This document shows positions 23,693 through 36,100 of a stretch of DNA of 64,000 nt, piece by piece. The translations under genes and the position numbers were made by a program. How positions within the stretch are numbered: the stretch's first letter is position 1; every line of letters begins with the position of its first letter. Source of the stretch: Mycteria americana (lineage: Eukaryota; Chordata; Aves; Ciconiiformes; Ciconiidae); contig NC_134396.1 in NCBI RefSeq assembly GCF_035582795.1, positions 33,523,683-33,587,682 of the forward strand, in the 5' to 3' direction. The notes below the pieces were generated by a model that made no database searches, had not been told where the DNA came from, and worked only from the letters and a program-made list of their open reading frames with translations.

Positions 23693-24161
23693 ATGTCGGC
23701 CGTCGCCTACGTGGACTTCGTGGCGGCGCAGTGCCTGGTCTCCATCTCCAACCGCTCCGCCGTGCCCGAGGCGGCGCGGCTGAAGGTGCCGGGCGAGGGG
23801 GAGGCGGCGCGGGAGCTGCGCGACCCCCGCGACGCCTGGAAGGACTACTGCGCGCTGCTGGCCATCGCCAAGAGCCTGCTGGAGCTGAACAAGTACCGGC
23901 CGGTGCCCGCCCCCTCCGTCTGCAGCGACAGCGTGGAGAGCCCCGACGAGGACGCGGGCTCCGACAGCGACGCGGCCACCGAGCCGGGCTCCAGCCCGCC
24001 CCGCAGCCCGCCGCCGGGGCCGCCCCCCCGCCTGCGCGCCGCCGGGGCCGCCCCCAAGGGGAAGCTGGCGGCCGAGAAGCGGCACAAGTGCCCCTACAGC
24101 GGCTGCGGCAAGGTCTACGGCAAGTCCTCCCACCTCAAGGCGCACTACCGTGTGCACACAG
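23693..24161 (+). CDS. KLF9: KLF9 coding exon 1
   Basis: Encodes residues 1-156 plus the first base of Gly157: the Sin3-interaction segment, acidic region, Pro/Ala linker and zinc finger 1. The donor is ACAG/GTCAGC at 24161/24162, which splits the TGER linker between fingers 1 and 2, the conserved junction in this subfamily. The open frame continues into the intron for nearly 190 codons, but that extension lacks fingers 2 and 3 and is not coding. Third codon positions are almost all G or C, unlike the SMC5 exons in this window. Confidence 0.97.
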
Positions 24162-27100
24162 GTCAGCGCCGGCGGAGGGCGGGGGGAGGGAGGGAGCCAG
24201 CCAGCGAGCGAGCGAGCGCTTGTCCTCGGATGAACCCGGCCGGCGGCGTGCCCGGCGTCCCGGCGCGCCCCCGCCGCCCTGCCTCTCCGCTTCGGGTTTT
24301 GGGTTTGCCTTTTTTTTTTTTTTTGCCTTTTCGCTTGTTCCCTCCCCCCCCCCCCGCCCCGGTCCTTTTTTCTTGTTCTTCCCCTCCCTCCCCGCCGCCG
24401 TGCCGGACCGGCGCCCCGGGTCGGGCTGGAGCGGGCGGGGCTGCGGCAGCGCCTCCCGCCGCGCCCTGCCTGCCGCCTGCCTGCCCCGGCCGGGAGCCCG
24501 CCCGTTCCCCGCGGGCAGCCCGGCCCCGGCCGGGGAGCGGAGTGAACTTCGCGTGGCCGGGGCGGCTCGGGGGGCGGCGGCCGGGGCCGCCGGGCCGGGC
24601 TTGCCAAGCCGGCGCCGCAGCGCCCGGCCCGGCCGTCGCTGGCGGCTTGCGGCGGGGGACGCCGAGCCCGCTCGGGGCGCCGGTGCGGGGATCACCGGGG
24701 CGGCGAGAATCGGCTTTTCCGCCGGCGTAGTGGGCGAGCGCTCGCCGCGGGGCGGACTGGGCCCGTAGCCCCGCCGCAGGCCGGGGCCCGACCGCCCCCG
24801 CCCCGCTGCGGGCCGGCGCGCGCTGCCTGCGCCCCCCTGCTGCGCCCGCCGTCGGGAACCGGCCGCGTTCCGCTGCCCCGGTGCGCGGCCCGCCTTCGCG
24901 GAGCCTCCTTCGAGCCGTACTGCGTGGCGGGGGAGCCGGGCGCCCCGGGGCCGCGGCGCCTCGGGAGGGGGCGGCGGCGTCTGCCCTGCGCCGCGGTGGG
25001 CTGCACCGCAGGTCTCCTTGGCACGCCCCCCTCCCGCCGGCGCTGGAGCAGCGGGCCGGAGGGGGGAATTGCGGAGCGCATCACCTAAAAGCCGGTGGCA
25101 GCCCCGGGGGCGCAGCAGAGCACCGCCGGGGAGCCGGGTTACGCTCCGGACCGTGCCGGCCCTGCCCCGGCGCGGCTCCCCCGGCCGGGAAGATCTGGGC
25201 GCCGTCCGTAGGGGACCGGCCTCTGCTCTGCCCAGCTGTCCGTCCCGGTATCGCTTATCGCGACCCAGCTTTGGCGTGTTCCGCCAGGGCTTCGCTCGCC
25301 GGGCCGCCTGCGCCCGCACCCCTGTCCTCGCCCCGGCGCTTGGGAGGGTGTGGCAACATGGAAACCTAGAGATGAGAAACTGCCAGCGGCAGCAACTCGT
25401 ACTTCCTCCGGCGGCCTAAGCGCTGAGGGGACAGCGGCTGTAGACTTCCCTGCGTGTTTGGGGGTGTTTTTTTAAGCCGTCTGGTTCAAGTGGCTGAATA
25501 AAAACCTTTACGTGTCTGAACTGCAGTTGGGGTCGCAGTGCGGTACGCAAGGCTGCTTAAAAACTGCTCTAAATGAAAGGGTTGTGTGCGAGCGTGGAAA
25601 GGAGCGGATCAAAGGAGACGAACGCTGCCAACGCTTGCTTCACGTCTCTTCTGTAGATGGCAGTTCTTTTCTGGATTTTGTCTGTTGGCAGTGACGGTAA
25701 GTGGTGAAGCACAAAACAAGTTTATCACCTGAGGAACGTCCCGTGAGGCACTGCTGTCGTGTTTAACGCGGCCTAGGTAGGGCATGGCCACATCTGAGCT
25801 CCAGCTAAACTTCCGTAGCTCTGGCTTGCCTGTGCGCCGAGGTGTACGTGCACTGCGGAGGAGGAGACCCGGTGCTGGTTGCCTACCTGTGCCCTGCTGG
25901 CAGATCTGCTGGGTGCTCGGCTCGAGAGATCAGGGGGAGGAGGAGGAGGAGGATTACTGGATGTGGCTCAGCGGGGAGCTTTGCGGTTAGACAGTTAAGA
26001 CTGTCTCCGTGAGCCGGGAAGGAGGATGGTCAGCAGTGACCCTGTACTGACCTCAGGACCGCTGCCAAGGATTGTTGTTTTAGCAGCTCAAAGACTGCAG
26101 CTCTGATGCTCTTTTGGAGGCTGCATGTAACTGATGCCTTGCAAAATGTTGGCTCACAAGTGACAAAGAAAATGCGTTAACATCATTTCCACTTACTCTA
26201 CCCCATGCTCAGATATCCACCCCAATATGGGAACCAAAATAGACATCGACTGGGATAGTGTTCTGGGTGATGACATGTAAATTGATGTACTGTACAACCC
26301 ACACGGCTTGCTGTAAGCAGTAGTGTTATAATAAGTATCTCCTGAAGTGGCTTGAGTTTTAGCATGTGCTGCTCACAAGTGGGTGGCCTTAGCTCCAAGT
26401 ATGAGATGTTTGACTCAGACGCGCTCATACACCATCACGGTAGTTCTCTGTGATTAAAACCACTACAGACATCCCGCAGTAATGAACTTTCAGAGCTTCC
26501 TAATGTGAACAGTTAATTGTAGCTAACTGAAATGCTAAACGATACTGCTAATGTTAATTATTTTTATAGATGGCAGAACAATTCCTTAGCAACAGTGGGA
26601 TTCAATGGGACCTCTGGATTTATTCATAACTGCGTATTGCAGAGCATTGATGCTCCTTTCTTAGTAGCATTTTCTTTCATTTTTTTCCAAATAACTTATC
26701 TCTCATATGTCCGAGCCTCTTGAATCGCTTTCATCTACCTGCCGTTTTTCATCGGGCCACCAACTGGGTTTCTTGCTACTGTGTAGCCTTTAGTGGAAGT
26801 AGGTATGCAGCCACCAGTAGAAGTTTCCTGGTCTTAAATTTTTAATATTTAATCCCAGTCTCTCTATTTTGGAAAATGGCTTTAGGATTTCCATTCACGC
26901 CTGTGAGCTTTCTTGTAGCCACAGCTCTCTTTACTCATGGATACTAACCAAGCAAGTTGGAAAGCTCTGGATACTGCCCGGTGCTATGTAATGGTGGAAA
27001 TCTAAAAATTCACCAGACCATCTCTGGTAAGCTAATGCAAAGCAAGAAATGAAATACCAAATAAAGGTAGAAGAGTAGAAGACCAAAGACTTGATGCTCA

Positions 27101-30100
27101 GAGGTTAGAGGTCTGTATCTTATTAATGATTCTTTAAACTCGTTGGTTCAAAGGCATTCCATATTTCAGAGACTAAAAATATCTGTATAACTGTTTGCTT
27201 GAAGTTTGGGCCTTTGATGATGACTGTAGTTCAGTTTCCAGAAGACCCAAATTAGCCATCCATCAGAACCTGTATTCTGCATTGATCTTAACCGAAAAAG
27301 GTCAGTGGATGGCACTGCACGTCCTACTTGTGCAAACAGCCCCCTTCTTGTGCCGCCAATCCCGCTGAACTCGGCGTGACTTAGGAGAGCAGGATTTGTA
27401 GGAGGAAGCCAAGGAAGTCTGAACTCTGCCCCTTCCTGGAGGGATAGTCCTTTCATTCCTCGCCAGGCCCCTGGTGTTTCTGTGATATGATCAGGCAGTT
27501 CTTCATTCGGTCATGTATGTGTACCTACATTCAAAACGTACTAATTTGGAAAGGCCTGGGAATACAAGGACAAGCATATCACTGAAACTGAAGTATTGCC
27601 TCCCCTGTGCCTTTACTACCATCCAAAAGTAACTTGGAATTTATTATTTAAGTTCTGGTGTCTTGAGCAGGAAGAGCATTACAGGTAAGGTTGTTCTGCA
27701 TGAGCCGTTTCTAGTAGGATCTCTGAGGTGCACGGCACTTGGTGTAGGAGAGAAAAGACGGCGTGATCCCCGACGGCTCACAAGTCAAAAACCGTTGTTG
27801 GGAAGGCAGGTGGAGGGATAGCTCTGCAATGTGCCCATACCCAATGGGATGGTGTTATGGGAGTATAGGACACGTAAACTCTGCTGAAGTTTGCTGGTGG
27901 CAGGAGGGATTATGAGTGGTGTGTTTGCTTGGGAGTCTTGAGCATTGAGATGGCATGACCAAGTCTCACAGACTTTCCCTTCAGAGCATAGAAAAAGGCC
28001 CAGACGTATCGGCAAGACGGGCACAAAACCCGAGCCCTGGAAGCAGTGCGGAGGTCAGGAGAAAGTGAGGGACTTGGCTGGCCAAGAAAATGACAAGTAA
28101 CAGCAGGTATGCAGAGAGTTACCTTGAAAATGCACAGACTTCTCAGACTTTCAGAGGTTTGATTATGGCTGGTAATGTGTAGGGTTATTATTAGCCTCAA
28201 AGATGGGGGGCACAGGCAGCTTAACGGAGAGGGATGTGCAGGCCAGAGGGTTTCCAGGGAAAATAAAGGCATATGAGAGTAAACAAGCAATCTCGGTCAG
28301 AAGGCCCAGGCAGGGAGCGCGGAGCAGAGGGCAAGATACCGACAGGGAGAGGGAGAGACACTGGCAGGAGAAACAAACTTTAAGGAATGTACAATTGCTA
28401 TGATGGTGTGAATACAAGCCAGTTAAACGGCACATGGCCGCTGAGAGCAGATCCTCCTGGTCAGGAAAGAGGGACAGAGAAGGTACCATAAAGCTAGTTT
28501 GTGAGATGCTTCCTCAAACAGGACCTGTAGGATTTTGTTTGCCTGGGGAGGCGAATCCCAGGTGCTTCTTAATACGTGGTGCTGTGGATCAATGGGAAGT
28601 TCACGTCTGCATCGGGTACCCTTAATTAAGAGGTTAGACACACAACAACCACATGTGGGAAAAGTTCTCCCTCTTCAGCTAGGCCTTTCAGCCAACTGCA
28701 TCATTGTGTATACTGGGTCCAAATAATACCAAGAGTTTTGTCACATTGGGCAGCTGATGCACCCTTGAGCTCTCCTGGCATTTGGCTCTCATGGATGTTT
28801 GGTAGCAGGGCTATAGGCAGAGGCATGGACCCGTAGGTCGGTGGTCTGCACAGTGAAGCTGAGAGGCATTTCTGGCAGGAAGGAAGGATGAGTGCTGCAG
28901 CTGCCTAGTGCTGCAATCTAGATATCGTGGCATCGATCCAGCCCCCGTATCAGTTTGATCTTGACTGTGCTGCTTTGTTATTTGTGTTCTAGATTATCGC
29001 TAGCTTGACAGACTGTACAGATGCTGATACGTTGACAATCCTCTGCTCGCTGGGAGCTTTTTTGGGTATTTTGTGGGAGCATAATCTGAAATTTAGCATT
29101 TTAAGCCCCTCTTATCCAGCTCATGCGATGTCACTTTGCCAGATCCTATAGAATAAGACTGAAGAGCAGAAAGTGGAGCCAGCAGGACGTTTTTTGCTAA
29201 ATTCAGACCTCCATCTGAAACACCCATTCTCAAGGGTTAATGCAAATGTACAAATTGCTGGAGTTCTAATAGGCATGTTTCCAGGTCTTGGAGAAACACT
29301 ATCATACTGACTGGAAGCCTTGCCAGCTCAGTTAGGTAGGCAAAAATCCTCAAGATTAAGGTCAACGTTGCCTGACTCCCAGTTGTGTTGTGGTTTTTTT
29401 TTTTTTTTCTGCTAAAAAATAAAAACATTAAGCAGGTGTATGTGTCACAGTGGGAAAGCACTCCAGAAAGGTTTGTATATTAATTGAGTCAACGTAAAGA
29501 AGTGCACATGTAGGACAGAAGCAGTGAACAGGCATCACCCATAAGAGTGCGACTCCTGTTTCCAGATGGATGTATTGAAAATGCAGCATTTCTGAGTTCC
29601 TGCACACCGTTGTGCTGTGGCATTGCAGACCGTGTCGTGGGTGTCACCTGCTCTTGTTAGCTGGTGTTTCTTGCAGCCCCAGCTGTTAGGATCGCTGCGA
29701 TCACAGTCGTTCCCCTTCGTTGGCTGCTGTGCTGTTGTGCTGCTGCTTGTGGCCTCGCACAGCTCCCAAACCTGCAGCTGGAAGGGCAGGGAGGGGCCGA
29801 GTTAAGATTAAATGGCCAGAGGCTGGGGTAGTGATGGCAAAGCATGCTTCAGATTGTGTTTACTTGTGGTAGCGTAGCTCACTGTCTATGTTCAAGTAAC
29901 GATGACTGTGAATAGCCTGAGAGCACTCTATAAATACCTTAAACTTGAGGGAAAAGTCTGTTGAAATACTGGCTAATAAATTCATAGTGAAATAACAAAA
30001 ATTCTATTATCTTTCTGAATGCATGTAAAATTACATTCCTCCTTCCCCTGTCAAAGCTGTTTCCACTTGGTGAGCATTTAATCATTCAGACAGGACAGGA

Positions 30101-33100
30101 GCCTAAACCCAGTGCTCTTCGATCCCAGGTAAGTGCCCTAAGGACCAGGCTAGGAGTTGGTCTCTCTCCATTGCTCGGTTAATATTTAAGTATTACTGCA
30201 AAACAGAGGAAGTTGAAATGGAGATAAGATAGGAAAGGAGATGAGGTAGGAACTTGTCCCCTGTACCCAAGAGTGTACTGCTGAGGGCACTCCTCTCAGC
30301 TATGAAAGCGTAGATTTAACTCTCTGGTGACCTTTGGGGAGGTCTCTCCTCTCCCAGGTAGCTTCCCCGACTTTATATATATGTATAAGTATATACTTCC
30401 CCTTATATATATATATATATATATAAGGAGGCACCGTCCCCCAAAGAAAGCCCCAAAGGCAGGCAGGAAGGGTTGTGATCTGGCAGAGAAGCTGTAAGGA
30501 TACCCCTTGCATCTAATGCTGTGTTGGATGGGGGTAACAGCAAGACTGAGTCTTGCTGGGATTTATGCTCCCAGTGGCTCAGCAGCAATGGGCTTCAGCA
30601 GGTGGCTTTGCATCTGGTCTTTTGAAAGAGACTGAAACACCTGCATGTGCAAGCAGCTGTTGACTGGTGGTTTTGAGGACGTCAGAGCAGTCTAAATACT
30701 TGCTGAAGGTGGCATTTTAACACCTGAATCGTCCTGTGATGTTGAGTGCTGGTGGAATAAACCCCTCGCTGCAACCCATCCGTCTGCTGCCTATCCTGTA
30801 AGCAGTGTCTGTCTGATCTGTTGCCAGACCGCATGGCCACAGTTTAGGTGTTGCAGAAACCCTTGTTGTAGGACGTGGTACCTAGCATCCTCACCACTGA
30901 TCGTGCTCTGTGCTGTTTTGCATCAGCATTGGTACCTTGTGGTTGCCATGTGTTTTAATGATCTGATTTTGGAATATCTCAGAAGAGGAAAAAGGCTGTT
31001 TGAAAGGCCTCCGGTCTCTCTGCCCAGAAGTGGATGCACAGTTATCTCCAATACCCATCTTCACCAGAGTATCTTGCATGTGGACACTCAGTCAAAATCC
31101 AGTGTCCCACAGGAAATTGCTCATTCAGGGTGTGTAGGGCAAGCAATGCACTGGGGGGAAAAAGTGAGAGAGACCTGAGAGAGCAGCTATTCAGCAGCAA
31201 GGAAGGTAGCCTGCCTTTTTTTTCCTCTTGCAATAAGTTGGACCATGTTCTTGACATCCACCTACAGCGCCTGCCATACTTCAGGAGACTGAGACATGCA
31301 AGAGTGGTGGCTGAGTGGGATCACGGTGGGGGCGGGGGGGGGGGGGGGGGGAGAAAAAATTATAAGAAAATCTTATCATTGTCCTCTCTAAGTCAAGGAT
31401 TGTGGTTCAGGACCAGTTATTCCTAGGGTACCAAATTTATTTGGAAATTTTGAGCTCCAGCAGCCTCAGAGGTACAGGAGGATCTTGGAAGATGGAGGTG
31501 GGGATTAGATTCTCTCATTTGAACCATGCAGAGCTGATTACGCCAGTCCTGTTGTGCTAAGTAGTTTTGCCCTCGTCTGGTGGCAAGAGATTCCACTGTT
31601 TGGGCTTTCCGTATTTGTGTGCTTTCCCTTCTCCCTCTTGCCCATCAACTGCTGCAGGTTTCTGGCAGGAGGGGTCAGCCTTGCTGCAGTTCGGTCGGGC
31701 TGGGCCTCAGGGCCGGTGCCGCAGGCAGGGTGGGCATCCCTGCAGCAGGAGGTACTGGCCAGCTGGGCCATGTCCGCGGCCGGGCAGAGAGCGGGAGCTG
31801 CGCAGAGGCACCACATCCCACAAGTCAAACTCTGAACCGTTCTCCAGTTTCGATACTTAAAATAGTTGCTGCTGTGAATACCAGGCAGCACCGTCCTACC
31901 GTGTGCTTGGTGGGCTCATCTTAAATTAAACATAGGTCAGTCAAGGGTGTCTAATTAGGTGGCCATTCGTGCAGCTGCAGCTACAGTCCGTTTGGCTTTC
32001 TAGTTAACGCGTGAAGCAGCATCATGAGCATTACTTGACAGCAAACTGTTCTGCTTTAGCTAGTACTGATGCCAGGCTCTGGACTCGTGGCTGTGTCCAA
32101 CCTCACTTCTGTCAGCGAGGAAGACACTGTGAGCCTAGCAAACTGTTCACCTCGGCCAGACTTCCGTCCACAGCAACAGCAATCTCTGAATGTCTTCTGT
32201 AAAGCCAGTGCTCAAACAATTTTAGTATTGTGTGCGCCAGTCCTAGTGCATGTTCTGTTACACACCAAGAGAATTGCCCAAGTGTGTCATCATCAACTTT
32301 GTCTTCAGCTTTGAAAAACACAGCCTTCCCCCTCCCAGAAAAAATAGTCACTCAGAACTTCTCTATCCCTTGTTTGTCCAAGGGAATTAATCTTTCTTAA
32401 AACCACTGTGAACTGCAGCTCTTAACCTCAGTCATCCACATGTAAAGCAGCATGTTGTAGTGAGAGGGCAGATGATGAATCGCGGTACCAGTACTACCTG
32501 TACTGTTAACAAGCCTGCTAATGCCCACTCTGTATTCTTTTTCAGAAACCCTTTCTGCACAAGACTACAATGTGGGAAAATCTGGAATGTCCCAGGGTAG
32601 GGCAAAAACCCCTAAATAATTTAGCGTCTATTTGGAATAGAATGGAAATGGAATAAAATAAAGAGGCTCTGCCTCAGGTCATACAAAGCCATTTGGATAC
32701 AGAGTTTAAACTCGCGGAGAAAGAAGAAACTAACCATTTGTGGTAGAGGGTGGGGAGAAGGAACAGGGAGAAAAGGTCAGGTGAAGCAAGAGAGCAAAGA
32801 TCGAAAGGATCTGCAACAGCTTTTATATCCATATGGGATTTAAAGCAAGCCAGGTCTGCAGGAGCAGCAGTTCTTTAGACTCCAGAGAAGACCTGTGAAG
32901 AGCCACCATTAGCTTATGCTCAGCATAAACTGTGTCTCCTGCTACATTCCTGGTGGCACACAGGACGAAGGATGGGAGTTCTGCAGACACGCCTATTCCT
33001 ATAACCTCTAAATCAGTTTGTTCCACTTGTTACTTCTGTAAGCTGCTCTGGAGATATATATATATTTATTTTTTTTAAGAAAGCTATTTGCATCTTGTAT

Positions 33101-36100
33101 CTCTTGCATTCAGATCCTATCACACATAGTTTTAAGGAGTCGTGATACACTATTGGCCACTTGTATCTCTTGTGTTCAGATCCTATCACGCATAGTTTTA
33201 AGGAATCGTGATACACCAGTGGCCATTCCTTCATCTTTTGATGGAAATCCCATCTAAGGCATATCTTAAAATGTAAGTAGCATGCTGCCAGCAAAGGAAA
33301 GGGCGTATAATGGTACCCCGTTTTGATGGTTCGTTCTGCTCATTTCAAGCTTTAGTATTACTATTCCCAAAACTAAAGGGGAAAAATCATATGGAAAAGA
33401 TATTTCTTGACTGAGACATGACACAGAAATCCGTATCTCCAGGTGGAGGCAGCACTAGCTTGCATTGCAGCTCTGTGTGCTATTGCCTGCCCGGCTGTGT
33501 ATGAGTGGCAAGGCTTGTTTGCTCTGTGAACTCCGCCACAAACATCTCTGCCGCTTTAAAAAATAGCGTGTCAAATGCAAGCAGCAAATACAGCGACCAG
33601 CTTTGCTGAGTGGACAATCATCACATGTCATCGGGCATTTCTCCTTGCCTTAAAAGCCTCCTGGATGCACGCTCCACCCCTGCTCTGCACCTATTAAGTC
33701 CCTCGCCGAAGCACCATCCCTCCGGGCTGGTGTCATCCGTCACGGCGTTGTGACCGAGGCGGGCAGCAGATCTTCAGGCTCGGAGACAGCCCCTGAGGGC
33801 CTGGAAAGGCCTCCCTCCCCGTCTCTCTGCTCTGACAAGTCTGGAGTTTAATGCATCCTGGTGCTGGGGATTATGCCTGGCCTACTTTCATATACGTACT
33901 TTCATATACGTGCTTCCAAAGTGGCTGCGTTGCCAAGGTGGCGAAGCCGTTCGCCGCTGCCGTACCTGGGGGCTCGGCGGTGGGTGCTGGTGGAGGCTCT
34001 CGTGCGTCTGAGGGAGTGCGGCCGCTCGTCTCCGGCGGTGGTCTCTGCTGCGTTCGCCATCCTGGTGCACGGGGGCTCTCCCATCGGTAGCAGGGCGAGC
34101 CTCTGCCGTGCCAGCATCCCCGTGGCCTTCGGTGCTCGCCCCGCCGAGCTCAGGGCTGCTTCCCCAGGGAGCGCAGAGCCACACGTACGCGAGGGACCCT
34201 GAGCGAGCCCTGCCTTTCCCCAAAGCTTTGTGGTTACGCTGCATAAAAGCCATTTCCCCTGGCACATGAAATGGGTGTGCGGGGTAGTGATGGTGGAGGT
34301 CACGCTGCTCCCATCACGTTTCAGAGGGAATTCCAGTAACCAGGCTCCATTTTGTCTTCCCATCTGCAGTTCTGGGAGAGGGGTGGGGGGGAGCCCGGTT
34401 TCTTGAGGGCTGCATGGGGCCAGATTCAAAACACTGCTTTTAGGCACCCAGGCTGGATACACTGTGCCTAAAATGCAGACACTGCACCCCAAAGACTATG
34501 ATCCTTGTTATCCAGCCTAGGCACCTGGTCTCCCTGTAGTACAGTTAGGCACTTCTGCAGGCTGAAGAGCTGTCCTGAGGTAGATGGTTGGAAATGTGGC
34601 TTCTGGGGATAGGGCAGAATGCCTGAGCTGCTCCCACTGCTCTGGGGTTTAAAGTGCCTGACACAGAGCCGTATACTAGATGCCTCCACACACGGAAGAT
34701 GTATAGCACTTCTCCCACGTTCCCAGGGGGAGCTAGGAAGCTGTTCTGCACCTCCCACTGCTGCCTGCTTCCCAGAGCTGCGACAGAAACCATGAGATAG
34801 ATAGCAAAAGAGCAGCGCAAGTGCAACGTTTGCCTTGGACGCCAAGGGCAGGCGCTGGGCAGGGCAAAGCCAGGGGGTATGGTGGGCACGGACGCAAGTG
34901 CTCTGTACGGCTCCCGGTGCTGCTCGGCCGCGTAGCCGTGGTCGTGGCCTTCATGCACGTGTAAGCCTACGTACTGTTTTAATTAATTTCTTTTATACAG
35001 GCTGTGGCTGTTCAGGAAGGCTTCCAACCGTGTCTAAAAGCGTACAGCAGGGAGCCAAGAAACCTGTTTATAAGAAAAATAGCCCCGGGTCAGGATGGCT
35101 GTCAGCTGTGCCCCCACCGGGCTCGGGCACCAGGCTGCCCTGGCTCCCGCTGCTCCCTCTGCGTCCTTCTCCCCTGACCGAGGACCAGCGTTGCCGTGAG
35201 GGGAGGGAAGAAAGCGGGGGTGAAGCAGCCGTGCTGCGGCCGCGTGAGGGGCTGCTGTGACCCGCGCAGTCCTGCGCGTCCGGCTGCGGCTCCGCTCCGG
35301 GCTGGTCGGTGTGGGACGGGGCAGGCGCCTGCCAGGGAGCACCGTATCGCTGGGAGCCGAAACCCTGGAGACGGCTGCGCTACTTGAGAGGCTCGCTAGA
35401 ACTGTCAGGGCCTATGGTGTACCAGCTTACCTGGTCCATCCTCCTCCTCCTTGGCCTTTTGGATGCCATCAGCCACTCCCTTCAGCCCCCCTTCTCCTCC
35501 CTACAGCTCGGCAGTGCTTTCCACTGCTGGTTGTCCTCCTGGCATCTGGGCTGTTCATTCAAGCCTTTACTCGCTGCTGTTGTGTCTGGGGAGGACTCCG
35601 AGGCGTGCCTCCTTGTAAATACTCCTTTTTTTTGTGATCCGTTAACGTAAAGCGAGCTTGCCTGTTGTGCCAAACTTCACAGTACCAAGAAATACTGGAG
35701 TTCTTGAGTTTCTTTCCAACTCTTCCAAGTTGGAAGACTGCTGGGATAGTTTTTATATTTCACGGTTGACTATAAATAGCTGTCACATAGCTGTCATTTA
35801 TATTCCCTTCAGGAGACTCTTAAGAAAAGGAATTAAGGCATCAAACTGCAGCGGTGCATGGTGTCTGTGACGGAAAGCTTTCGTGTGAACTTAAATGCCT
35901 TTGATTTCCACCTGTGCCATGGACTAGGGTCAGCCTTGCCGGTGAGGAGGTGTTGGGTCTGTGCCTGTAGGCAAAGCCTGTGCAACCTGCAGAGGGGAAC
36001 TGCAGGGATGTGGGGTGCCAGGAGCAGTGAGCGCTGCTCAGTCCTTACACCCTTGCTTTTAAAAGCAAAGGTGGGGTGTGGTTTAGGTTAAGGTGTTTGG

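Noticed and set aside
23237-24607. 456-codon minus-strand open frame opposite KLF9 exon 1
   Set aside because: It is a by-product of GC-rich codons in KLF9 and the CpG island: stop codons are rare in any frame here. It has Arg/Ala/Gly/Pro low complexity and no domain.
24162-24730. Read-through of KLF9 exon 1 to a 345-residue protein
   Set aside because: The conserved donor at 24161/24162 interrupts it, fingers 2 and 3 are in exon 2, and the read-through part is low complexity.
23512-24768. 418-codon plus-strand open frame overlapping KLF9 in another frame
   Set aside because: Same cause. The KLF9 frame is confirmed by three zinc fingers and the exon junction.
33888-34492. Overlapping open frames of 113-196 codons in the KLF9 intron
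   Set aside because: They arise from a GC-rich patch, occur on both strands at once and have no domain or splice context.
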